The notes under the pieces are model-generated. The model was not told the origin of the DNA. It was given only the letters and a program-made list of their open reading frames with translations, and ran no database searches. Positions 1 through 6,951 of a DNA stretch of 37,297 nt are shown here, piece by piece. The stretch's first letter is position 1. Each line of letters begins with the position of its first letter. This stretch comes from an uncultured Eubacteriales bacterium. Its GTDB lineage: Bacteria; Bacillota; Clostridia; Oscillospirales; Acutalibacteraceae. The stretch is from positions 1 through 37,297 of the forward strand of contig CAKSIG010000010.1 of the NCBI GenBank assembly GCA_934463035.1. Reading direction: 5' to 3'. The position numbers and the translations under genes are program-made.

Positions 1-29
1 CCGCTACCCTCTCTCAAAGGCGCCTGATT

Positions 30-58
30 ATAATACCACACCTATCCCCCGTTGTCAA
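30..58 (-). promoter_or_regulatory. Strong sigma-A-type promoter reading out of the left edge
   Basis: On the minus strand TTGACA (58 to 53) is followed after exactly 17 nt by TATTAT (35 to 30). Upstream, at about 59-95, lie A-runs resembling an UP element. This geometry is typical of rRNA, tRNA or other highly expressed promoters. The transcript would leave the window at position 1, so the gene it serves is not visible. Confidence 0.6.
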
Positions 59-129
59 CACTTTTTTTCGCGTTTTTGAGAATTTTTTTCGGCTTGTTGT
101 CGAAGTCTGCCGCCATACACAATATGTTG

Positions 130-158
130 TAGAAAAACGCATCAATATATTGTATAAT
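130..158 (+). promoter_or_regulatory. Probable promoter of the small Xre regulator
   Basis: TATAAT at 153-158 is a perfect -10. The hexamer 17 nt upstream, TAGAAA at 130-135, matches 4 of 6 bases of a -35. It lies 36 nt before the ATG of the regulator at 194, the right distance for its own transcription. Confidence 0.4.
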
Positions 159-193
159 GGATTTGAAAAGTTTGATTAATGTGAGATGATATA

Positions 194-421
194 ATGAAAA
201 ACCGTTTAAAAGATCTTCGCGAGGATAATGATTTAAACCAAAAGGAATTAGCCGACGTTTTAGGTGTTCACCAAACGACCTATTCAAGTTATGAGATAGG
301 CAAGTTGTCTCTGACGGCTGACGTACTGATAAAGCTCGCGAAATATTACATGGTAAGCGTTGATTATCTTCTCGGGTTGACCGATGTAACCCAACCATAT
401 CCCAAAAGCAACCGTTCGTAA
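194..421 (+). CDS. Small Xre-family (Cro/CI-type HTH) transcriptional regulator
   Basis: The 75-residue protein is almost entirely one HTH_3 domain. Residues about 4-60 hold the five-helix pattern, with helix 2 and recognition helix 3 read as QKELADVLGVHQTTYSSYE, followed by the usual Y(Y/M)xVSVDYLLGLTD ending. It would bind DNA as a dimer. No ligand or catalytic domain is present, so it resembles small phage-type or antitoxin-like repressors and stand-alone regulators. The gene is monocistronic: it has its own promoter and a rho-independent terminator starting 5 nt after the stop. The Shine-Dalgarno is weak (GTGAGATG). Its target is unknown; the divergent strong promoter at 30-58 is the nearest candidate. 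The family call is firm, the role is not. Confidence 0.85.
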   Translation: MKNRLKDLREDNDLNQKELADVLGVHQTTYSSYEIGKLSLTADVLIKLAKYYMVSVDYLLGLTDVTQPYPKSNRS

Positions 422-425
422 CAGC

Positions 426-464
426 AATCGGCTCCCACCAAAAGCGATGAGAGCCGATTTTGTT
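426..464 (+). terminator. Rho-independent terminator of the Xre gene
   Basis: AATCGGCTC (426-434) pairs perfectly with GAGCCGATT (451-459) across a 16-nt loop and is followed by TTGTTTT on the plus strand. There is no T-tract on the minus side, so it serves the rightward gene and not the DMT gene that ends at 465. Confidence 0.75.
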
Positions 465-1373
465 TTATTCCGCAAGTCCCTCGGAAACGCCCATAAGGAT
501 TATTCCCGCGAAGACCGTAAAAATTATAAGGTAGTGCTTAAACCTTAACTTTTCCTTTAAGAAAATGCGCGAAAGCAGAACCGAAAATACACAGTAAGAC
601 GATATCATAGGAGCCGCAACGGTGGGATTGTCGCCTATTGCGTAAATGTAGGCGAACTGACCCGCGGTTTCACAGCCCGCACCGAGCCATTTCGGAAAAT
701 CTTTTTTAAAGCATGGCTTCTGCTTTTTTATTATGTATACATATATAAACGATATTACCGCCATTGCCAAAAATGTATACTCGTATGCAATGTTTGCTGA
801 GTCCTCGTTCACATATTCTCGGTCAAGCAGAATAGCGTCGGCGAATGTGCCGAGTCCGTCCAGAATACAGTAGAATATCGGGAAGAATACGGCGATAAAG
901 CCTGATTTAAAACGCTTGTTTTCCGCTTTTGCGGCAAGCTCGGCGGCTTCTGTATCATATTTCTTTTCGACAAAAGCAAGTCCGACAACGCCCACGCAGA
1001 CAAGAATTATTCCGAGCCAGCTCAGCGCATCGGGCATCTGGCGCAGGAACAAGAGGCAGAGTATGCACGCAACGGCGCCCGAGGAATTGCATATCGGCGA
1101 CGAGACCGACAGCATTATGTATCGCAATCCGACATATCCGAGTATCATCGACGAAACGTAGCAGATTATAGCGGGCGAGTACCTAATAAAGTCCATAGGG
1201 TCGAATTTTGTGCCTGTGAGCAGTTCGACGGTCGCGTGTATGCCCATAACCGTGCCGACGGCGACGACTATTTTCCAATGACTGTATTTATCGTCCGAAT
1301 TTGAACCGATTTTAGAAAAGAGGTCGGAACCGCCCCAAAACATTATTGTTATTAACGAAAGTATAAACCACAT
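465..1373 (-). CDS. DMT-superfamily (EamA-like) transporter
   Basis: A 302-residue, very hydrophobic protein with about ten transmembrane segments arranged as two five-helix halves, the architecture of EamA/DMT permeases. Around residues 140-160 a charged cytoplasmic stretch (EKKYDTEAAELAAKAENK) separates the halves. The beginning (WFILSLITIMFWGGSDLFSKIGS) and the SPICNSSGAVACILCLLFL helix fit the first EamA repeat. Such proteins export or import small metabolites at the cytoplasmic membrane; the substrate cannot be read from sequence. The ATG follows GGGAGAAAAATA. The gene lies 40 nt downstream of parB in the same direction. An imperfect hairpin (about 1388-1413) without a U-tract sits between them, so partial read-through from parAB is possible. 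Confidence 0.8.
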   Translation of the reverse strand: MWFILSLITIMFWGGSDLFSKIGSNSDDKYSHWKIVVAVGTVMGIHATVELLTGTKFDPMDFIRYSPAIICYVSSMILGYVGLRYIMLSVSSPICNSSGAVACILCLLFLRQMPDALSWLGIILVCVGVVGLAFVEKKYDTEAAELAAKAENKRFKSGFIAVFFPIFYCILDGLGTFADAILLDREYVNEDSANIAYEYTFLAMAVISFIYVYIIKKQKPCFKKDFPKWLGAGCETAGQFAYIYAIGDNPTVAAPMISSYCVFSVLLSRIFLKEKLRFKHYLIIFTVFAGIILMGVSEGLAE

Positions 1374-1413
1374 TTATTTTTCTCCCACAGTGCGGCAGCT
1401 TGCACTGCGCACT

Positions 1414-2259
1414 TTAATTTTTTTCTGCAAGCCTTTCGGCAAAGTCCTTTAATTCTTCATCGCTGAAAAATTCAATCGTTATTGTTCCTTTGCCCTTGCC
1501 GCTTGGGTTTATACGTATTCTGCGGTGCAGTTCGTTTTTGAGCGAAAGCTCCACTTCGCTGTAAAAATTATTTTTGACAGGCGCCTTCTTCGGCTTTTCC
1601 GATTTCTTTTGCTGAGCCATTTTTTCAAGCTCGCGCACAGAGGCACCGTTTACCGCCGCCATAAGCATACGCTGACGTTTTTCGCGATCGTCGCAGGAAA
1701 GCAAAGCGCGCGCGTGCCCTGCCGATATGCTTCCTATTCTGAGTGCTTCAAGCTCGGCGTCGTCAAGATTGAGCAGACGGAGCGCGTTGGTTACCGCACT
1801 GCGCGATTTTCCCATACGCTCGGCAACCTTTTCTTGGGTCAGCCCGAAATTGTCTATAAGCGACTTATATCCGAGCGCTTCTTCAACGGAATTGAGGTCT
1901 TCGCGCTGTAAATTCTCTATGAGCGCCACCTCCATAAGCTCCAAATCGTCCATTTCCTTGACGATTACGGGAACCTCGTTAAGCTCGGCTATGCGGCAGG
2001 CGCGCCAGCGGCGTTCGCCAGCGATTATTTTATATCTGCCGTTCGCAAGCGGTCTTACGATTATCGGCTGTAAAAGACCGTGCTTTGAAATGCTGTCCGC
2101 AAGCTCGGAAAGCGTTTCGTCGTCAAAGTTTTTACGCGGCTGTTCCCTGTTTGGCTCTATATCATTGAGCTTTACGGTCACCGTACCGTTACTTTCGGTA
2201 GCATTTTCATTAAAGAGTGATTCAAGTCCCCTGCCGAGACCGCCTTTTTTTACTGCCAT
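1414..2259 (-). CDS. parB: Chromosome-partitioning protein ParB (Spo0J family), CTPase and parS binder
   Basis: ParB binds parS, loads as a CTP-dependent clamp and recruits SMC/ParA near the origin. In the 281 residues: an N-terminal ParA-stimulating stretch with KKGGLGRGLESLF (4-16); the CTP-binding N domain with the GERRWRA motif at 81-87 and ENLQRE at 115-120; the HTH that reads parS at about 140-163 (LTQEKVAERMGKSRSAVTNA); a Lys-rich linker near 215-230; and a C-terminal dimerisation domain. Length and motifs are those of chromosomal ParB rather than plasmid ParB. The start ATG follows GAGGGGGAT. It is 3 nt behind parA, so the two are co-transcribed. Two consensus parS sites lie 0.85-1.4 kb upstream. 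Confidence 0.97.
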   Translation of the reverse strand: MAVKKGGLGRGLESLFNENATESNGTVTVKLNDIEPNREQPRKNFDDETLSELADSISKHGLLQPIIVRPLANGRYKIIAGERRWRACRIAELNEVPVIVKEMDDLELMEVALIENLQREDLNSVEEALGYKSLIDNFGLTQEKVAERMGKSRSAVTNALRLLNLDDAELEALRIGSISAGHARALLSCDDREKRQRMLMAAVNGASVRELEKMAQQKKSEKPKKAPVKNNFYSEVELSLKNELHRRIRINPSGKGKGTITIEFFSDEELKDFAERLAEKN

Positions 2260-2262
2260 TTT

Positions 2263-3039
2263 TTAAAATCCCCCTCTTTTATTGCGCTTTAAAAATTCCT
2301 TCGCAAGGCTGTTGTATGCGTCGCTGCCCTTTGAACGTTTGTCGTAATACTGTATCGGCATACCGTAGCTCGGAGCCTCGGAAAGCCTTACGGCGCGCGG
2401 TATTACCGTTTTGTAGAGCTTGTCCGCAAAGTATTTCTTTATTTCCGAAACGACCTGACCCGTAAGATTAAGCCTGCCGTCATACATTGTCAGTACTATT
2501 CCCTCAATCTCAACCGTCGGGTTGTAGAGCCTTTTGACCTGCCTTACCGACGCCATAAGCTGAGAAAGTCCCTCCAACGCGAAATATTCGCACTGAATCG
2601 GCACAAGCACGGTGTCGCTTGCGTTTAGTGAGTTTATAGTTATCAGTCCGAGCGACGGAGGGCAGTCGATAAATATGTAATCGTAATTCTCGCGCTGACC
2701 AGCCAAAACCATTTTAAGCTGAGCCTCTCGGTGTTCCATATTGATAAGGTCTACCTCCGCCGCGGCAAGGTCCATAGACGAGGGGATAACGGAAACGTTT
2801 TTAAATTCCGTCTTGATTATAGCGTCCTCCGCCTTTCCGCCGCCGACAAGCAGTTCGTAAAGGGTTGCTTTAACGTCCTTTTTGCTTATTCCGAAGCCGC
2901 TTGTTGAATTTCCCTGCGGATCAGCGTCGACAAGCAGAACTTTTTTGCCCGCCATACCTATTGCCGCCGTGAGATTTATTGCGGTGGTGGTTTTTCCTAC
3001 GCCGCCCTTTTGGTTGACGATAGAAATTATCTTACCCAT
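2263..3039 (-). CDS. parA: Chromosome-partitioning ATPase ParA (Soj family)
   Basis: Soj/ParA is a deviant-Walker ATPase that dimerises on DNA with ATP, works with ParB in origin segregation, and in Bacillota also tunes DnaA activity. The 258-residue protein has the deviant Walker A KGGVGKTTT at 11-19, a VDADPQGNST motif near 39-48, and the Walker B-like YIFIDCPPSLG near 120-130. It lacks the N-terminal HTH of plasmid type Ia ParA, so it is the short chromosomal form. The ATG at 3039 is preceded by AGGAGG (3048-3053) at 8 nt. Upstream lies a (TA)-rich tract (3058-3102) and then a perfect parS, so ParB could act on this promoter. The parAB pair is about 16 kb from the dnaA-dnaN gap, on the far side of gyrA. 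Confidence 0.97.
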   Translation of the reverse strand: MGKIISIVNQKGGVGKTTTAINLTAAIGMAGKKVLLVDADPQGNSTSGFGISKKDVKATLYELLVGGGKAEDAIIKTEFKNVSVIPSSMDLAAAEVDLINMEHREAQLKMVLAGQRENYDYIFIDCPPSLGLITINSLNASDTVLVPIQCEYFALEGLSQLMASVRQVKRLYNPTVEIEGIVLTMYDGRLNLTGQVVSEIKKYFADKLYKTVIPRAVRLSEAPSYGMPIQYYDKRSKGSDAYNSLAKEFLKRNKRGGF

Positions 3040-3105
3040 TTACAGAGCCTCCTGTATAATATGATATATTAATATATATTATATATAATATAAATATATA
3101 GGGAA

Positions 3106-3121
3106 TGTTTCACGTGAAACA
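3106..3121. promoter_or_regulatory. parS site 1 (ParB-binding centromere)
   Basis: TGTTTCACGTGAAACA is a perfect 16-bp palindrome identical to the B. subtilis parS consensus; the symmetry extends to 20 bp (3104-3123). It lies 66 bp upstream of the parA start and downstream of spoVAE. Confidence 0.95.
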
Positions 3122-3132
3122 TTTTAAAACTT

Positions 3133-3170
3133 GATTAGGCGCGGCAAGGCTTTACCTGTCACGCCTAATC
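3133..3170. repeat. Inverted repeat beside parS1
   Basis: GATTAGGCG (3133-3141) pairs with CGCCTAATC (3162-3170), with a 20-nt interior that can pair weakly. On the minus strand it is followed by AAGTTTTAAAA, so it may be a second, weaker terminator after spoVAE that protects the parA promoter. Confidence 0.45.
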
Positions 3171-3197
3171 ATTATATCAGCATACGCATAAAAAGTA

Positions 3198-3240
3198 AAT
3201 AGACAATTATGCAGATAACGAAAATGCATAATTGTCTATT
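3198..3240 (-). terminator. Terminator of spoVAE
   Basis: A 16-bp perfect stem: AATAGACAATTATGCA (3198-3213) against TGCATAATTGTCTATT (3225-3240), 11-nt loop. On the minus strand it begins 9 nt after the spoVAE stop and is followed by the T-rich ATTTACTTTTTATG. Confidence 0.65.
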
Positions 3241-3249
3241 TTTAAATTG

Positions 3250-3627
3250 TTAGGTTTTGTCGCCCGGTTTAAAAAGCAACGCCATAATATAGCCGAAGAA
3301 GACCGAAGCCGCTATTCCCGCCGAAGTTGCGGTGAGTCCGCCCGCAAGCGCACCAACAATACCGTATTTTTCAACCGCTTCCTTAACTCCTGTCGCAAGG
3401 CTGTATCCAAAGCCCGTCAGCGGAACGGTCGCACCCGCTCCCGCAAAATCGACCAAAGGCTGATAAATGCCTATCGCCGTGAGTACCACGCCCGCGACAA
3501 CGTAACTCACAAGTATTCTTGCGGGGGTGAGCTTGGTGAAATCTATCAGTATCTGACCGACAAGACAAATAAATCCTCCCACAAAAAAGGCTTTTAAGCA
3601 ATCTATAAACAAATCCACACATATCAC
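3250..3627 (-). CDS. spoVAE: Stage V sporulation protein AE (SpoVAE/SpoVAEb-type membrane protein)
   Basis: SpoVA proteins form the spore inner-membrane channel for Ca-dipicolinate uptake during sporulation and release at germination. The 125-residue protein has about four membrane segments. It carries the family's conserved VGQILIDFTKLTPARILV near residues 23-40 and FAGAGATVPLTGFGYSLA near 61-78, closely following the SpoVAEb sequence I recall from Bacillus. The start is ambiguous: GTG at 3627 or the in-frame GTG at 3618; neither has a strong Shine-Dalgarno. The gene stands alone here, without spoVAC and spoVAD, which usually precede it. It is framed by a parS site on each side. A forespore sigma-G promoter is expected from family knowledge, but I could not identify a convincing one in the 54-nt upstream gap. 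Confidence 0.92.
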   Translation of the reverse strand: MICVDLFIDCLKAFFVGGFICLVGQILIDFTKLTPARILVSYVVAGVVLTAIGIYQPLVDFAGAGATVPLTGFGYSLATGVKEAVEKYGIVGALAGGLTATSAGIAASVFFGYIMALLFKPGDKT

Positions 3628-3642
3628 CGTCTTTAATATTTA

Positions 3643-3658
3643 TGTTTCACGTGAAACA
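3643..3658. promoter_or_regulatory. parS site 2 (ParB-binding centromere)
   Basis: A second perfect TGTTTCACGTGAAACA, 16 bp upstream of the spoVAE GTG and 537 bp from site 1 (start to start). It lies where the spoVAE promoter should be, so ParB nucleation could affect that promoter. Confidence 0.95.
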
Positions 3659-3681
3659 TTCAACGGTAGTATGTGCGGATT

Positions 3682-5115
3682 TTATTGTTTTATTCCGAAA
3701 CAGCCGAATATCTCGCTCTTGACCGTGTCATAGTCAAGATGCCGCACGCGTATACTGTCGGCGCTCTCGGAACGTATTGTTATTACCACTTTGCAGGTGT
3801 TGTTTTTGACGTCCGCCTTGTAGCGTATCAGTTTTATCTGCCCTATTTTATCCTTTGAGCAGCATATTTCACAGGTTCGCATTAGCTTGGAGCTTTGAGC
3901 AAAGACGTTTTCGGTGCCGAGCTTTATTTTGCCGAACCGATAGTTATACAGGCACAGGTCGGCGTAGTATGCGATAACCGCCAACGCAACCGCACCCAGA
4001 AACAAAACCAGCCGTTCAAAATATGGGAAAAGCAGTATGAGCGCCGCGCAGACAAGCACCGTTATCACGGTGTAGAGAACAGGCAGATATAAAAATCGCG
4101 AACGGGTTTTTTTGCCGCGCTTTGCGTGTATTATCCGCCCGTCCTGCACAAGAAACGGAAAATACAGTGAAAATTGGCGTTTAATATCGCCGTGGCGACC
4201 GCACGGTACGAGTATTGCTTCCTCGTTTTTGGAGTCCTCATATCCTCCTACGCTTACCTTCATAGAAAAGCGGTTTATCATACGCATTATTGCGGTCTGC
4301 TCTATCCTTACGTCGTTTACCGATTTTTTGCGGAATTCGGTACGCCGCCTTACTATAAATCCCGAACGTATCTCTAATTTATCGTCTTTGAGAAAAATTC
4401 GGAAGTTGATAAACTTGATAAACGAACGAATAAACGCAACCGCATATCCCAAAAGAAAAATCAGGGTTGCGGCGTTTACAACAGGCGGAAAAAAGGTTTC
4501 TACCTGTTCGGAAACGGTGTTTATCTCGTCAAACAGCATACTGCTGAGCGCAACGCCGAGCAGTTTGCCCGTTTTGTTGATTATAGGAACGCTGAAAATT
4601 ATTCCCGAAAGCGCCGACGAGGTAGTAGCCGCCATAACCGCCAGCTTCCAAACGGGGAATTTAAGGGTGGTCTGCGCCTTTTCGCCGTATAAAAGGCGGG
4701 AAAGCTCCTCGCTGTCCGCCGTTTTCAGCTTAAATTCAAAATCTGCCTTCCCCTTTGCGCCGGCCTCGGTGTTTACACGGTATGTGACCGAGCCGAAAAG
4801 CGTATCTATCGGGTCTTTTAGGGTTTGAACGCTCGAAAGACGGGAAACGTTTATAACCGCTTTGCGGACAAAGAAAAGCCCGCTTTTAACCGTCAGTACA
4901 TCGCCCGAAACGGTAAGGCGGAAAGCGCGGCATTTTAAAGCGGCGATAGCGAGTATCACCGAAAACGCCAGCACTTCAAGGCTTATTATTCCGCTTATTC
5001 TGCGGCTCACGATATATTGCACCACGCCCTTTAAAACGGGGATAATCAGCACAAACAAAAACGGCTTTAAAAGCATAAGTATCATCAAGGGGTGCGCACG
5101 GTAGGTTTTCTTCAC
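3682..5115 (-). CDS. Large PH-domain (bPH2/YdbT-like) membrane protein
   Basis: A 477-residue membrane protein with paired hydrophobic segments near residues 12-60, 155-230 and 345-390. These alternate with bacterial PH (bPH2, DUF304) modules recognisable by LTVSGDVLTVKSGLFFVRKAV near 67-87, KLEIRSGFIVRRRTEF near 247-262, and a third C-terminal copy. This is the YdbT type; partner proteins of the YdbS type normally sit next to it, as here. In B. subtilis ydbS-ydbT has been linked to resistance to other cells' antimicrobials, but the biochemical role is unknown. The start is GTG at 5115, immediately after the upstream gene's TAA, with GGAGGG inside that gene's end. It is therefore translationally coupled in a rarA-ydbS-ydbT operon. 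Confidence 0.82.
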   Translation of the reverse strand: MKKTYRAHPLMILMLLKPFLFVLIIPVLKGVVQYIVSRRISGIISLEVLAFSVILAIAALKCRAFRLTVSGDVLTVKSGLFFVRKAVINVSRLSSVQTLKDPIDTLFGSVTYRVNTEAGAKGKADFEFKLKTADSEELSRLLYGEKAQTTLKFPVWKLAVMAATTSSALSGIIFSVPIINKTGKLLGVALSSMLFDEINTVSEQVETFFPPVVNAATLIFLLGYAVAFIRSFIKFINFRIFLKDDKLEIRSGFIVRRRTEFRKKSVNDVRIEQTAIMRMINRFSMKVSVGGYEDSKNEEAILVPCGRHGDIKRQFSLYFPFLVQDGRIIHAKRGKKTRSRFLYLPVLYTVITVLVCAALILLFPYFERLVLFLGAVALAVIAYYADLCLYNYRFGKIKLGTENVFAQSSKLMRTCEICCSKDKIGQIKLIRYKADVKNNTCKVVITIRSESADSIRVRHLDYDTVKSEIFGCFGIKQ

Positions 5116-5541
5116 TTAATCGCCCTCCGTTATCGAGCCTATAAGCCGTTCTATTTCCGTTTTCGGCAGTTCGGGTATCACAAGCAGACTGCGCGCCGCT
5201 TTAAGGGTGACCGCCGAAAGCCCGAATACCTTTGCAAGCGGGGTTGAAAAGCTCTCGCAGTATACAAGCCTTGAATAAGGCATTATGTGGCTAACCTTGA
5301 TAAAAACGCCGCGGTTGATTATAATTGAGCCTTCGGGCAGTTCTATCAGGTAGCTTTTCAGGTATTTTGGTATATACCAGAATATCAGAACCCCGAAGAT
5401 AAGGGCAAATACCGCGGTGAGCAGTAAAAACCAAGGCGACGCAAAGCAGAGAAAGGATATAGCCGCAAGCAGAACCACCGCAGCCATACCGACGCGCATC
5501 TGCCACAAATATTGAGTTTTTTTCGGCAGACCGTATTTCAT
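5116..5541 (-). CDS. Small PH-domain (bPH2/YdbS-like) membrane protein
   Basis: A 141-residue protein with two adjacent transmembrane helices (about residues 16-54, AAVVLLAAISFLCF and LLTAVFALIFGVLIFWYI) followed by one bPH2 domain. The domain shows ELPEGSIIINRGVFIKVSHIMPYSR, the YdbS-type signature in which Pro-Tyr-(S)Arg ends the first strand pair. Such proteins pair with the larger multi-PH protein that follows directly. The ATG at 5541 overlaps the rarA stop by 4 nt, so it is the second cistron of the operon. Domain identity is clear. The function of the pair, probably at the inner leaflet of the membrane, is not established. Confidence 0.82.
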   Translation of the reverse strand: MKYGLPKKTQYLWQMRVGMAAVVLLAAISFLCFASPWFLLLTAVFALIFGVLIFWYIPKYLKSYLIELPEGSIIINRGVFIKVSHIMPYSRLVYCESFSTPLAKVFGLSAVTLKAARSLLVIPELPKTEIERLIGSITEGD

Positions 5542-6812
5542 ACATTATCTCCGTTCTTCTTTATTATGTCCCAATATTCCTTAAAACGCTGTTCGCTCTT
5601 ATTGTCGCCGAACTCGTAGTATTTTCTGTTTTTAAGCTCGTTCGGGAGATACTGTTGGTTTACATAATGTCGGGGATAGCTGTGGGGATATTTGTAGTGC
5701 TGACCCTTTATTTCAGCGTCCTCCCCGTCAAAGTGCTTGTTTTGCAGGTGGCGCGGGATGTTGCCCGTATTCCCTTTTTCGACATCTGCCAAAGCCTCGT
5801 CTATCGCACAGCAGGAGGAGTTTGATTTCGGCGAGGTCGCAACCAAAATAACCGCGTTTGCAAGCGGTATGCGCGCTTCGGGCAGACCCACCGTCATAGC
5901 CGTGTCCACCGCTGCCTTTACTATCGGTATTACCTGCGGATACGCAAGACCGACGTCCTCATTGGCACAAACGAGCAGTCTTCGGCAGGCGCTCGGCAGA
6001 TCTCCCGCGGCAAGTAGGCGCGCAAGGTAATATATAGCCGCGTCGGGATCGGAACCGCGCATAGATTTCTGATACGCCGATACTATATCGTAATGCTCGT
6101 CGCCCTCGCGGTCGTATCTTACGGCGTTGCCAGCCAATATCTGCTCGGTAATATCGTCGCCGATAACCGTTTTGTCGCCCTGCTCGGCGGTGAGCAGGCA
6201 GAGTTCAAGCATATTTAGAGAACGCCTGACGTCGCCCGCCGCCGCTCTTGCCATTTTTGATATGATTTCATCGCTGATTTCAATAGTTTTCCCCGTTTCG
6301 CGGCTTTCAAGCTCAACCGCGCGCTTTAAGACCGAAGCAATGTCCTGCACGTCAAGCGTTTTAAATTCAAACACGGTGGAACGGCTTAAAATAGCGTTAT
6401 AAACGTAAAAATAGGGGTTCTCGGTGGTGGAGGCTATCAGCGTTATGTCGCCGTTTTCTATATACGACAGCAAAATCTGCTGTTGCTTTTTGTTAAAGTA
6501 CTGTATTTCATCAAGATAAAGCAGTATTCCGCCGCTGCACTCAATAGTACCGATAGAAGCGACAATATCCTTTATATCGGCGGTTGAGGCGGTCGTAGCG
6601 TTCAGATAGCACAGCTTTTTTCCGCTGCTGTTGGCTATAATGCGCGCAACGGTAGTCTTCCCCACGCCTGACGGTCCGTAAAATATCAGGTTGGGGATCT
6701 CGCCCGATTCTATTATTTTTCTTAAAACCCTGCCCTTTGCAAGCAGATGCCGCTGACCCGCAACCTCGTCAACAGAGGTAGGGCGCAGTCTGTCGGCAAG
6801 CGGAGTGTTCAT
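5538..6812 (-). CDS. rarA: Replication-associated recombination ATPase RarA (MgsA)
   Basis: RarA is an AAA+ clamp-loader-like ATPase acting at stalled replication forks. It has Walker A GPSGVGKTT at about 46-54 and Walker B LDEIQYF near 100-106, a sensor-1 stretch LIASTTENPYF, and the MgsA_C region (DPDAAIYYLARLL through the end) that tetramerises. Length (424 residues) is that of the full family. Two ATGs compete, 6818 and 6812. The GGGAA at 6821-6825 is only 2 nt from the first but 8 nt from the second, so I place the start at 6812. It is first in an operon with the two PH-domain genes. The 139-nt gap to the divergent spoVB-like gene must hold both promoters. Confidence 0.95.
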   Translation of the reverse strand: MNTPLADRLRPTSVDEVAGQRHLLAKGRVLRKIIESGEIPNLIFYGPSGVGKTTVARIIANSSGKKLCYLNATTASTADIKDIVASIGTIECSGGILLYLDEIQYFNKKQQQILLSYIENGDITLIASTTENPYFYVYNAILSRSTVFEFKTLDVQDIASVLKRAVELESRETGKTIEISDEIISKMARAAAGDVRRSLNMLELCLLTAEQGDKTVIGDDITEQILAGNAVRYDREGDEHYDIVSAYQKSMRGSDPDAAIYYLARLLAAGDLPSACRRLLVCANEDVGLAYPQVIPIVKAAVDTAMTVGLPEARIPLANAVILVATSPKSNSSCCAIDEALADVEKGNTGNIPRHLQNKHFDGEDAEIKGQHYKYPHSYPRHYVNQQYLPNELKNRKYYEFGDNKSEQRFKEYWDIIKKNGDNV

Positions 6813-6951
6813 ATTCATTCTTCCCTTCGCCCGATTTCATAATTATATTATAGTCGCTCGGCGCGTATTTTTCAATACATTAAAATACCGCCTTTTGCAT
6901 ACATATTACTGTAATTATTACTGTCACACTAAACGGGGGAAGTATATAGAT

